64,000 nucleotides of DNA from Pseudomonas entomophila (GTDB lineage: Bacteria; Pseudomonadota; Gammaproteobacteria; Pseudomonadales; Pseudomonadaceae), in contig NZ_JARGCS010000032.1 of assembly GCF_029193575.1 (NCBI RefSeq), positions 1 to 64,000 on the forward strand, in the 5' to 3' direction. Below the pieces are notes generated by a model. It searched no databases. It was not told the origin of the DNA and saw only the letters and a list, made by a program, of their open reading frames with translations. The first letter of the stretch is position 1. Each line of letters starts with the position of its first letter. Below, one piece after another: positions 56,985 through 64,000 of the stretch. A program made the position numbers and the translations under genes.

Positions 56985-57802
56985 GATTTGCGGTAGATCC
57001 GTTCGGGCCGTACCAGCGCCTCGAAACGGTCGCTGTAGGCGGAAAAGTCGATCGACTCCTTGCTGCCCAGCACCAGGAAGCCGCGGTGGCACAACGACTC
57101 ATGGAACAGGCCCAGGGCGCGGTCCTGCAGGTCCTTGTTGAAATAGATCAGCACATTGCGGCAGGACACCAACTGCACCTCGGAAAACACGCTGTCGGTG
57201 GCCAGGCTGTGGTCGGCGAAGGTCACGTTCTCGCGCAGGCTGCTGTCGATGATCGCGTTGCCGTAGGCGGCGGTGTAGTACTCGGAAAAGTCTCGGCGCC
57301 CACCGGCCTTGCGGTAGTTCTCGGCATACCCCTGCATGCTGGCCATCGAGTAGATGCCCTGCTTGGCCTTGTCCAGCGAGTGCGGGTTGATGTCGGTGGC
57401 GTAAATGATCGTGCGCTCGAGCAGGCCTTCCTCGCGCAGCAGGATGGCCATGGAGTACACCTCCTCGCCCGTGCTGCACCCGGCGATCCAGATCTTGATC
57501 GACGGCCAGGTGCGCAGCAGCGGCACTACCTCCTGGCGCAGCGCGAGGAAATGGCCGGGGTCGCGGAACATCTCGCTGACTGGGATCGTCAGGTACTGCA
57601 ACAGCTGCATGAACATGCCTGGGTCGTGCAGCACCCGCTCCTGCAAGGCCGTCACGGTGCGGCACTCGAACTGGCGCAGGGCGTGGAGGATCCGGCGCTT
57701 GATCGAGGCGCCCGAGTAGTTGCGAAAGTCGTAGCTGTACTTGAGGTAGATCGCCTCGATCAGCAGCCGGATCTCGATATCGGTGTTGCGTTCGCTAGTC
57801 AA
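56981..57802 (-). CDS. CheR-type methyltransferase
   Basis: A 273-residue SAM-dependent glutamate methyltransferase. The N-terminal helical domain (YSYDFRNYSGASIKRRILHALRQ) is followed by SAM-binding IKIWIAGCSTGEEVYSMAILL and the motif CRNVLIYFNKDLQ. A TTG start at 57802 overlaps the kinase stop (TTGA) with GGAG upstream; a GTG at 57826 is the alternative. With the CheB-like protein it could set a reversible methylation, perhaps on the adjacent kinase. Confidence 0.92.
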   Translation of the reverse strand: MTSERNTDIEIRLLIEAIYLKYSYDFRNYSGASIKRRILHALRQFECRTVTALQERVLHDPGMFMQLLQYLTIPVSEMFRDPGHFLALRQEVVPLLRTWPSIKIWIAGCSTGEEVYSMAILLREEGLLERTIIYATDINPHSLDKAKQGIYSMASMQGYAENYRKAGGRRDFSEYYTAAYGNAIIDSSLRENVTFADHSLATDSVFSEVQLVSCRNVLIYFNKDLQDRALGLFHESLCHRGFLVLGSKESIDFSAYSDRFEALVRPERIYRKS

Positions 57803-60800
57803 ATTCGCTCCAGTTGCGGCAGCCACACACGGATCAACGAGAACAGGCGGTCCAGGTCGATCGGTTTGGCCAGGTAGTCATTGGCGCCGGCCTGCAGGCA
57901 ACGCTGCTGGTCGTCCTTCATGGCCTTGGCGGTCACGGCGATGATCGGCAGCTTGCGCCACTGCGGCTGCTGGCGGATCAGGCGGGTGGCCTCGTAGCCG
58001 TCCATCTCCGGCATCATCACGTCCATCAGCACCAGGTCGACGTCCTCGTGCTGCTCCAGACGCTCCAGCGCCTCGCGGCCATTGCGCCCGATCTCGACGA
58101 TCGCGCCCTTGTGCTCCAGGGCGCTGGTCAGGGCGAAGATGTTGCGCACATCGTCGTCCACCAACAGGATTTTGCGCCCTTCGAACACCTTGTCGCGGCT
58201 ACGCGCGGTCTTGAGCATGCGCTGGCGGTCGTGGGACAGCTGCGACTCGACCTTGTGCAGGAACAACGTGACCTCGTCGAGCAAGCGCTCGGGCGAGCGT
58301 GCGCCCTTGATGATGATCGAGCGCGAGTACTTGAGCAGGTCGGCCTCCTCCTCGCGGGTGAGGTTGCGCCCGGTGTAGACGATCACCGGCGGGAAGCTGC
58401 GGATGTCTTCGGCGGTCATGCGCTTGAGCAACTCGTTGCCGAGCATGTCCGGCAGCTTGAGGTCGATGATCATGCAGTCGTAGATATTCTCGCGCAGCAG
58501 CGCCAGGGCGTCCTGGGCCATGGCCACGGCAGTGATCTCGATGTCGTCGTCGCCGATCAGGCGGGCAATGCTCTCGCGCTGCAGGTCGTCGTCCTCCACC
58601 AGCAGGATGTGCTTGAGCTTCTGGGTCAGTTTGGCCTCCAGGCGCGCGAACACCGCCTTGAGCTCCTCGCGGCTGGTAGGCTTGACCGCGTAGCCCACGG
58701 CGCCCATGTGCATGGCCGCCTCGACGCGGTCTTCGACAGAGATGATGTGCACCGGAATGTGCCGGGTCGAGGCCTGCTCCTTCAGGCGCTGCAACACGGT
58801 CAGGCCCGAGTGGTCGGGCAGGCGCATGTCCAGCAATATGGCGTCTGGCAGGTACTGCGCGGCCAGCTCGAAGCCCTCGTCGGCCCCTTGGGCCGCCAGG
58901 CAGCTGTAGCCCAGCTCGTGGGCGAGGTCGAAGAGGATGCGGGCGAAGTTCGGCTCGTCCTCGATCACCAGGATGCAGCGGTTGCCGAACGGCGCACGCT
59001 CGCGGTCGTCGGCGAAGGTCGGGGCCGGGCGCGCCACCGGAACGGGCACAACCGAGCGAGATGGGGGTGGCAGTTGGTCAACGGCCGGACGCAAGCTGTG
59101 CACCTCGCCTTGCTCGACCACCGACTCGTAGCGCTCGGGAACGATCAGGCTGAACACGCTGCCCTGCCCCGGGCTGCTGTCGACGCTGATCTGCCCGCCC
59201 AGCAGGTGCGCCAGGTCACGGGAAATGGAAAGGCCCAGCCCGGTGCCGCCGTAGCGGCGATTACTGGTGCCGTCGACCTGGTGGAAGGCACCGAAGATCG
59301 CCTGCTGCTGGTCGGCGGCGATACCGATGCCGGAGTCGCGCACGGCGAAGACGATGCCCATGCCGGCCTGCTGGCTGATGCTCAGGCTGACCTGCCCGCG
59401 TTCAGTGAACTTGACGGCATTGGACAGCAGGTTCTTGAGGATCTGCTCCAGACGCTGCCGGTCAGTGAACAGGGTCGCCGGCACCTGCGGCTCGACCTGC
59501 ACGGAGAAGGCCAGGCCCTTGTCGTCGGCCAGCGGTTGGAACATGCCGCGCAAGCCCTCGACCAGGCGCTCGAGCTGGGTGGTTTCGGGGCGCACTTCGA
59601 GTTTGCCGGCCTCGACCTTGGCGATGTCGAGGATGTCGTTGATCAAGTTGAGCAGGTCGTTGCCCGCCGAGTAGATCGACTCGGCGAACTTGACCTGTTC
59701 CTCGCTGAGGTTGCCCTCGCCGTTCTCGGCCAGCAACTTGGCCAGGATCAGCGAGCTGTTGAGCGGCGTGCGCAGCTCGTGGGACATGTTGGCGAGAAAC
59801 TCGGACTTGTACTTGCTGGAGCGTTGCAGGTCTTCGGCGCGCGCCTGCAACTCCACCTGGGCTTGGTTCAGCTCGCTGTTCTTGCGATCCAGCGCCTCGG
59901 TGCGCTCAGCCAGTTGTTCATTGGTCTGTTCAAGCTCCGCCTGCTGGGTCTCCAGGTGGGCCTGGGATTCCTTGAGCACGCGCGATTGCTCTTCGAGCTC
60001 TTCGTTGGCGGTCTTGAGTTCTTCCTGCTGGACCTGCAGTTCCTCGTTGAGCTGCTGGGTCTCGGCCAGCACCTCCTGCAAGCGCTGGCGGTAGCGGGCA
60101 GTCTCGATGGAGATGCCCAGGTTGTCGGCGACCCGCTCCAACAACTCGCCGTCGCGCTCCTGCAAGGGGCGCAGGAAGCCCAGTTCGAGCACACCGTTGA
60201 CCTGGCCGTCGTCGCGCGCGGGCACCAGCAGCGCGCTGCGCGGCAGGCCGCTGCCCAGGCCGGAGCTCAGGCGATAGTAGTCCTCGGGCAGGTCGTCCAG
60301 GCGCAACAGGCGGCCCTCGCGCACACTTTGCGCCAACAGGCCTTCGTGGCTGCCGACCCGTTGTTCCTGGGCCTGCTGCTCGGCATCCAGCCCGTAGCTG
60401 GCCACGCGCAGCAGGCGCCCTTGTTCGTCACGCACATAAAAGGCACCCACCACACTGCCCAGATAGCTGGCAAAGAAGCGCAACACATTGTCGCCGAGCA
60501 TGGGCAGGGTCAGTTGCCCCAGCACCTGCTGGGACAGTTGGGTCTGGCCGTTGCGCAACCAGGCCTGGTGCTCCAGGCGCTCGGTCGCACGCTGCTGGCC
60601 TTGCAGGTTACTGACGTAGCTGTCGGACAACGCCAGCAGGTCGCGCCGGCCCAGGTAGGCCAGCAGTGCGCTCAAGGCGACGATGAACAGCACAAAGGCG
60701 CTGATGGCGGTTACCGTGACGCTGTTGACCTTCTCGTTGCGCGCCATGCGCAGTTGCTGCTCGGCGGCGATGAAGCCGTCGAACTCCTTGCGGATTTCAT

Positions 60801-61266
60801 CGGTGATGCGCTTGCCCCGGCCGCCGCCGATGGCGCCACGGAAGTCGCCCTGCTCGCGGCGCATCTTGATGATCTCGCTGCCGAAGTCGTTCCAGGCGCG
60901 TTGCAGGGCGATGATCCGTCCGACCCGGTCGACCTGTTGGGGGTTGTCGGCGACCATCTCGCGCAGGGCGTCGAGGCTGCTGAAGATGCGCGGCTTGGCC
61001 ACCTCGTAGGGGTCGAGGAAACGCTCCTCACCGGAGATCAGGAAACCGCGCATGCCGGTTTCCATGTCGATGGACAGCTTGACCGTCTCGTTGGCATTGC
61101 CGATCACCCGATCGGTGTGCTCGACCCATTGCATGGCCGAAAGCAGGTAGTTGATCACCGCGACGAAGGCCACGGCCCCCAACAGGCCGACCCCAAGGGG
61201 CAGGCCGACGTTACGGCTGAGCAGCTTGCGAAAGCTGCGTTGGTCCATCGAGGCTGCTTGAATCAT
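57799..61266 (-). CDS. Large hybrid sensor kinase: CHASE3-GAF-HisKA-HATPase-three receivers
   Basis: A 1155-residue membrane protein. Two membrane segments (about residues 21-43 and 177-200) enclose a CHASE3 domain (GNANETVKLSIDMETGMRGFLISG). GAF-like (residues ~230-390) and a long coiled coil (~400-485) follow. HisKA has His496 in MSHELRTPLNSSLI, and the HATPase has NLLSNAVKFTERG and GTGLGLSIS. Three receivers carry phospho-Asp in LLDMRLPDHSG, IIDLKLPDMLG and LMDVMMPEMDG. The CHASE3-GAF-coiled-coil layout is typical of kinases fused to or paired with CheR/CheB. The start is uncertain (61266 or 61248). Confidence 0.93.
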   Translation of the reverse strand: MIQAASMDQRSFRKLLSRNVGLPLGVGLLGAVAFVAVINYLLSAMQWVEHTDRVIGNANETVKLSIDMETGMRGFLISGEERFLDPYEVAKPRIFSSLDALREMVADNPQQVDRVGRIIALQRAWNDFGSEIIKMRREQGDFRGAIGGGRGKRITDEIRKEFDGFIAAEQQLRMARNEKVNSVTVTAISAFVLFIVALSALLAYLGRRDLLALSDSYVSNLQGQQRATERLEHQAWLRNGQTQLSQQVLGQLTLPMLGDNVLRFFASYLGSVVGAFYVRDEQGRLLRVASYGLDAEQQAQEQRVGSHEGLLAQSVREGRLLRLDDLPEDYYRLSSGLGSGLPRSALLVPARDDGQVNGVLELGFLRPLQERDGELLERVADNLGISIETARYRQRLQEVLAETQQLNEELQVQQEELKTANEELEEQSRVLKESQAHLETQQAELEQTNEQLAERTEALDRKNSELNQAQVELQARAEDLQRSSKYKSEFLANMSHELRTPLNSSLILAKLLAENGEGNLSEEQVKFAESIYSAGNDLLNLINDILDIAKVEAGKLEVRPETTQLERLVEGLRGMFQPLADDKGLAFSVQVEPQVPATLFTDRQRLEQILKNLLSNAVKFTERGQVSLSISQQAGMGIVFAVRDSGIGIAADQQQAIFGAFHQVDGTSNRRYGGTGLGLSISRDLAHLLGGQISVDSSPGQGSVFSLIVPERYESVVEQGEVHSLRPAVDQLPPPSRSVVPVPVARPAPTFADDRERAPFGNRCILVIEDEPNFARILFDLAHELGYSCLAAQGADEGFELAAQYLPDAILLDMRLPDHSGLTVLQRLKEQASTRHIPVHIISVEDRVEAAMHMGAVGYAVKPTSREELKAVFARLEAKLTQKLKHILLVEDDDLQRESIARLIGDDDIEITAVAMAQDALALLRENIYDCMIIDLKLPDMLGNELLKRMTAEDIRSFPPVIVYTGRNLTREEEADLLKYSRSIIIKGARSPERLLDEVTLFLHKVESQLSHDRQRMLKTARSRDKVFEGRKILLVDDDVRNIFALTSALEHKGAIVEIGRNGREALERLEQHEDVDLVLMDVMMPEMDGYEATRLIRQQPQWRKLPIIAVTAKAMKDDQQRCLQAGANDYLAKPIDLDRLFSLIRVWLPQLERI

Positions 61267-61520
61267 CTGATGTCGCCCGAGCGAAATAAGTCCATTGAAC
61301 AGTGTGGCGGATATCGGTCGTTCTTGTAGGCCGCTGCTGCCACCGGGTCTGTTAGCGAGTCTAACCAGCTTTGCCGATCGCGGAAGCATTTAGCCAGTAT
61401 TTGAAGGCCTGCTGCGGCAATCGTTCCCTGCAATTGCGCGGGCCGCTATCCTGAAGGAACTTCTGCCACCTTCATGGGCACAGAGTAGAGACATTCCCCT
61501 TTTATTACAGGATTCCAAAC

Positions 61521-61871
61521 ATGCACCTGCTGGTAGTCGAAGACGACGACATCGTACGCATGCTGATGGTCGAAGTGCTCGACGAGTTAGGCTACACGAC
61601 CCTGGAGGCAGACAATGCCACCGCCGCGCTGAAGATCCTTGAGGATCCTGGCCATGCACTGGCACTGCTGATGACCGACGTGGGCCTGCCAGACATGCGT
61701 GGCGAGGAGCTGGCAGGGAAGGCCCGGGCCTTGCGACCGACATTGCCGGTGCTGTTCGCCAGTGGGTATGCGGAGAGTTTCAACGTACCCGAGGGCATGC
61801 ACCTGATCGGCAAGCCGTTCAGCATCGATCAACTGCGGGACAAGGTGCAGGGAATTCTGGGCGCGCCGTGA
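61521..61871 (+). CDS. Single-domain response regulator
   Basis: A 116-residue receiver: VVEDDDIVRMLM, phospho-Asp in LLMTDVGLPDMRG, FASGYAE and Lys in IGKPFSI. It is divergent from the large hybrid kinase, 254 bases away, and is probably another phospho-acceptor of the same network. Confidence 0.9.
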   Translation: MHLLVVEDDDIVRMLMVEVLDELGYTTLEADNATAALKILEDPGHALALLMTDVGLPDMRGEELAGKARALRPTLPVLFASGYAESFNVPEGMHLIGKPFSIDQLRDKVQGILGAP

Positions 61872-61887
61872 GGGCCGCGGGCCCGCG

Positions 61888-61904
61888 ATGGGGCCGGCAC
61901 GGCC
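61888..61904. terminator. Hairpin between convergent genes
   Basis: GGGGCC and GGCCCC form a 6-bp stem with a GGCAC loop, in the 40 bases between the receiver gene and cobF. No T-run. Confidence 0.45.
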
Positions 61905-61911
61905 CCCACCC

Positions 61912-62661
61912 TCATCCCTCACGCCGGAGCAGGTAGGTATCCATGATCCACCCCTTGCGTCGCCGGGCCTCCTCGCGCACCTCCAGGATCCGCGACTTGA
62001 CCGCCTGCAACCGACCCGCGACGAGGATCTCGTCGGCAGTCCCCAGGTAGGCCCCCCAGTAGATCCACAGCCCCTCATCTTCCAACCCGGCAAAAGCGCA
62101 CTGCCCGTCCAGCATCACCACCACGTTATCGACCCGCCCCTGCTCGGCCAGGCGTCGCCCCGGCAGCACGGTCAGCGGCTCACCGATACGGTTCAGGGGA
62201 ATCTGATGACGTGCGGCCAGGGCCTGCACGCTGCTGATACCGGGAATCACCTCCAGGCGCAGCGCCACACCACGCTCGCGCACCAGGTCGAGGATGCGCA
62301 AGGTGCTGTCGTACAGCCCCGGCTCGCCCCACAACAGAAACGCGCCGACATCACCAGCACCCAGCTCGTCTTCCAGTAGCCGGGCGTAGAGCGCCGCGCG
62401 TTGCGCATGCCAGTCCTGCACCGCGCCGACATAATCCGCAGCCTGGCCATCACGGCGCGGGTCCTCCACCTGCACCAGGCGATAGCCGCCCTCAGGCAGG
62501 TAGCGGTCGAGCACGGCCTTGCGCAGGCGTACCAGCTCGTCCTTGTCGCCGCCCTTGTCGAGGACGAAGAACACCGTGGCGCGGCGCAACGCGTCCACCG
62601 CCTCGAAGGTGACCTGGCGCGGGTCGCCCGGGCCAATGCCGATCAGCAAAAGTGATTTCAT
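61912..62661 (-). CDS. cobF: Precorrin-6A synthase (deacetylating)
   Basis: A 249-residue SAM-dependent methyltransferase of the tetrapyrrole methylase fold. Its N-terminal LLIGIGPGDPRQVTFEAVDA is the family's SAM loop, with FLLWGEPGLYDSTLRIL and VIPGISSVQALAARHQIPL typical of CobF. It methylates C-1 of precorrin-5 and removes acetate in the aerobic cobalamin pathway. No other cob gene is in the window, so it is separate from the main cluster, at least on this side. Confidence 0.93.
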   Translation of the reverse strand: MKSLLLIGIGPGDPRQVTFEAVDALRRATVFFVLDKGGDKDELVRLRKAVLDRYLPEGGYRLVQVEDPRRDGQAADYVGAVQDWHAQRAALYARLLEDELGAGDVGAFLLWGEPGLYDSTLRILDLVRERGVALRLEVIPGISSVQALAARHQIPLNRIGEPLTVLPGRRLAEQGRVDNVVVMLDGQCAFAGLEDEGLWIYWGAYLGTADEILVAGRLQAVKSRILEVREEARRRKGWIMDTYLLRREG

Positions 62662-62728
62662 AGCCTTGCCTGAGAATGGAACCGACGGCCATTGTCGGGC
62701 GGCCGCCGGTATTTGGCAAAGCAGCCGC

Positions 62729-63028
62729 TCAGGCCCGTAGACGTCGCGGCTCGGCCAGCGGCAATGCACCGGTGGCCAGCGCCCGGGCCCGGTCCACCCC
62801 CCAGACCAGTGCGCGGGTCATGGTTTCACCGGGGCGCGCGGGGTAGAACTCCTCCAGCAGCGCCTTGCCGTCACGGCGGTACAGCCCGAGGAACAGCTGG
62901 GTAGCGCCCAGGCGCGAAAGGCGCACCTGTACGTCGAGGCAGGTGCCGTCGCTCAACGCTTCGTCATGGCAACGGCTGTGCAATTGGGCATCGGCCCACT
63001 TCCAATAGGTCTCTTCCCTGATACGCAT
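62729..63028 (-). CDS. Small protein of unknown function
   Basis: A 99-residue cytoplasmic protein starting at an ATG with CAGGAG upstream. The sequence (EETYWKWADAQLHSRC, VRLSRLGATQLFLGLYRRDG, MTRALVWGVDRARALATG) contains no motif I know. It lies 67 bases upstream of cobF on the same strand and may share its transcript. Confidence 0.7.
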   Translation of the reverse strand: MRIREETYWKWADAQLHSRCHDEALSDGTCLDVQVRLSRLGATQLFLGLYRRDGKALLEEFYPARPGETMTRALVWGVDRARALATGALPLAEPRRLRA

Positions 63029-63073
63029 CGCGATCTCCTGTTTGAACTGCGCGCAGAAAAGCATAGCTGCGCC

Positions 63074-63150
63074 CTTGGCGGGGTGAGCGAGGTCAATGAA
63101 GTGAGGGAAACAATGATCGGACTATCGCGCGCAAGGCCCGCCCCGCCAAG
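63074..63150. repeat. Spaced inverted repeat of unknown nature
   Basis: CTTGGCGGGG (63074-63083) and CCCCGCCAAG (63141-63150) are exact inverses 57 bases apart. The flanking bases (TAGCTGCGCC outside left, GGACTGCGCTA outside right) extend the symmetry imperfectly. It is not of the REP family seen elsewhere in the window. Confidence 0.55.
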
Positions 63151-63169
63151 GAGCGGACTGCGCTAGGGG

Positions 63170-63358
63170 TCATTTCTTCTGGGGGACGCGCGGGGTGAAA
63201 CGGCCCTTCTTGCTGCGCTGCAGGTGAGCCGGTGCCAGTTGCTCCGACTCATCCAGGGTCATGTTGGCAAAACCCAGGCGAAAGGCCGACTGGCCGCAAC
63301 GCACCTGGCTGTTGATCGGGAATGCGTCATTGACGTCTTCGAAAAAGGATTCGCTCAT
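63170..63358 (-). CDS. Small conserved-looking protein of unknown function
   Basis: A 62-residue protein (start MSESFFEDVNDAFPINSQV) with a basic C-terminal tail (KKGRFTPRVPQKK). One Cys and no membrane segment. Coding is supported by codon use and a standard start; no function is known to me. Confidence 0.6.
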   Translation of the reverse strand: MSESFFEDVNDAFPINSQVRCGQSAFRLGFANMTLDESEQLAPAHLQRSKKGRFTPRVPQKK

Positions 63359-63498
63359 GCCCTGTGCCCCTCCAAATGACGATCGCGTCGGTCAGCAGCG
63401 TGCTGGCCTAGAGAAACGCGACCCGTTGCTCTGAGACTAGCCGGTCATTTGCAGACCGATCGGACGAAGACGCCTTGCCCGACCAGTGGCACATCGCC

Positions 63499-63819
63499 TT
63501 ACTTCAGGCGCACCGCCGTACCGGTGGCAAACACCACGACCATGCCGCCTTGCACCGACGGCATGCTGATCTCGAAGTCCACGCCGAGCACTGCATCGGC
63601 CTGCAACTGCCGTGCCCGCGCCAGCAACTCCTCAGTGGCCTGCTCGCGGGCCAGCTTCAGCGCGCCTTCCAGGGTCTGCGAGCGGCCACCGAAGATGTCA
63701 CGAAAGCGTGCGAAGAAATCGCGCACGAAGTTGATGCCCTGCACCGACTCGGCGCTGACCACCCCGAGATACTCGGCCACGGGACGGCCTTCGAGGTGGC
63801 TGGTGGTGGAAATGATCAT
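63499..63819 (-). CDS. YbjQ-family (DUF74) protein
   Basis: A 106-residue protein of the YbjQ/UPF0145 family: MIISTTSHLEGRPVAEYLGVV, then GINFVRDFFARFRDIFGGRS, EQATEELLARARQLQADAVLGVDFE and GMVVVFATGTAVRL. The family forms a pentameric ring and is sometimes labelled heavy-metal-binding; its function is not established. Single gene. Confidence 0.92.
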   Translation of the reverse strand: MIISTTSHLEGRPVAEYLGVVSAESVQGINFVRDFFARFRDIFGGRSQTLEGALKLAREQATEELLARARQLQADAVLGVDFEISMPSVQGGMVVVFATGTAVRLK

Positions 63820-63865
63820 GGCGAGGCTCCTGCTCGGGAAAACACCCGCATCCTAGCAGGAACCC

Positions 63866-64000
63866 TATTGCGCGGTAGTGGCACGCAGACGCTGCCCCAG
63901 GCGCGGACCGAACACGTTGATCAACAGCCCCACCATCACCAGCAGTGCGCCCCAGCCCTGCACCGCACTCAGGCGCTCGCCGAGCAGCCAGGCCGAGGAG
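63866..64000 (-). CDS. EamA/DMT-family transporter, 3' end
   Basis: The C-terminal 44 residues of a drug/metabolite transporter cut by the window edge. The visible part has ERLSAVQGWGALLVMVGLLI, the last helix of EamA proteins, and a basic tail. The substrate cannot be told. Confidence 0.75.

Noticed and set aside
57814..61329. A 1171-codon open frame antisense to the large hybrid kinase
   Set aside because: It is the codon-bias shadow of a clear multi-domain kinase; no motif or ribosome site supports it.

Overview
The window is high-GC (roughly 65%) and dense with genes. It looks like chromosome from a fluorescent Pseudomonas, most likely the P. putida group. The reasons are the full-length similarity I recognise between its housekeeping proteins (GlcD, UreC, IlvE, CysS, GlnS, TamA/TamB) and pseudomonad ones, and about a dozen intergenic REP palindromes of the P. 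putida type (core GCGGGCTTGCCCCGCGAT). No tRNA, rRNA, CRISPR array, insertion sequence or replication origin was recognised.

Layout, 0-21 kb. The window opens in the 3' part of glxR (tartronate semialdehyde reductase). A complete glycolate-utilisation locus follows: divergent regulator glcC, then glcDEF (glycolate oxidase), glcG, glcB (malate synthase G) and a glycolate/lactate permease, laid out as in the E. coli glc operon. Two copies of a TGGT-AGG-ACCA operator lie between glcC and glcD. Next come two GlxA-type AraC regulators, a dienelactone-hydrolase-like protein, a secreted CAP-domain protein, a LysE-type exporter and a cupin. From 15.2 to 21.1 kb is a probable catabolic module: ArgE-like deacylase plus DUF1028 protein, divergent from a flavin monooxygenase plus a Rid protein lacking the usual catalytic Arg, and a LysR regulator. 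An AT-richer patch (19.3-20.1 kb) with two colicin/pyocin-type DNase immunity genes and an apparent toxin remnant interrupts this module.

21-31.6 kb: a compact urease operon on the minus strand (ureDABCE-ureJ-ureFG), a VOC protein, ilvE with a clear terminator, and an OmpR/EnvZ-type two-component pair.

31.7-46.8 kb: housekeeping genes (cysS, glnS, ppiB, lpxH, tamB-tamA, xthA). Between them lie a small Fur-like regulator, small membrane and secreted proteins, and a small locus of a Mor-like activator followed by two DUF2589 genes. That locus is the least explained part of the window.

46.9-54.7 kb: an ECF sigma/anti-sigma pair divergent from a membrane-anchored catalase-like peroxidase and a cytochrome b561; an MFS transporter; an XRE-cupin regulator; a DsbA-type isomerase with an SDR protein that lacks the catalytic Tyr, divergent from a TetR regulator; and an HExxH secreted protein.

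54.8-61.9 kb: a signalling cluster with a three-receiver hybrid kinase, CheR, CheB, a receiver-kinase hybrid and stand-alone receivers, with overlapping genes and no MCP, CheA or CheW. The window closes with cobF, small unknown proteins, a YbjQ protein and the 3' end of an EamA transporter.
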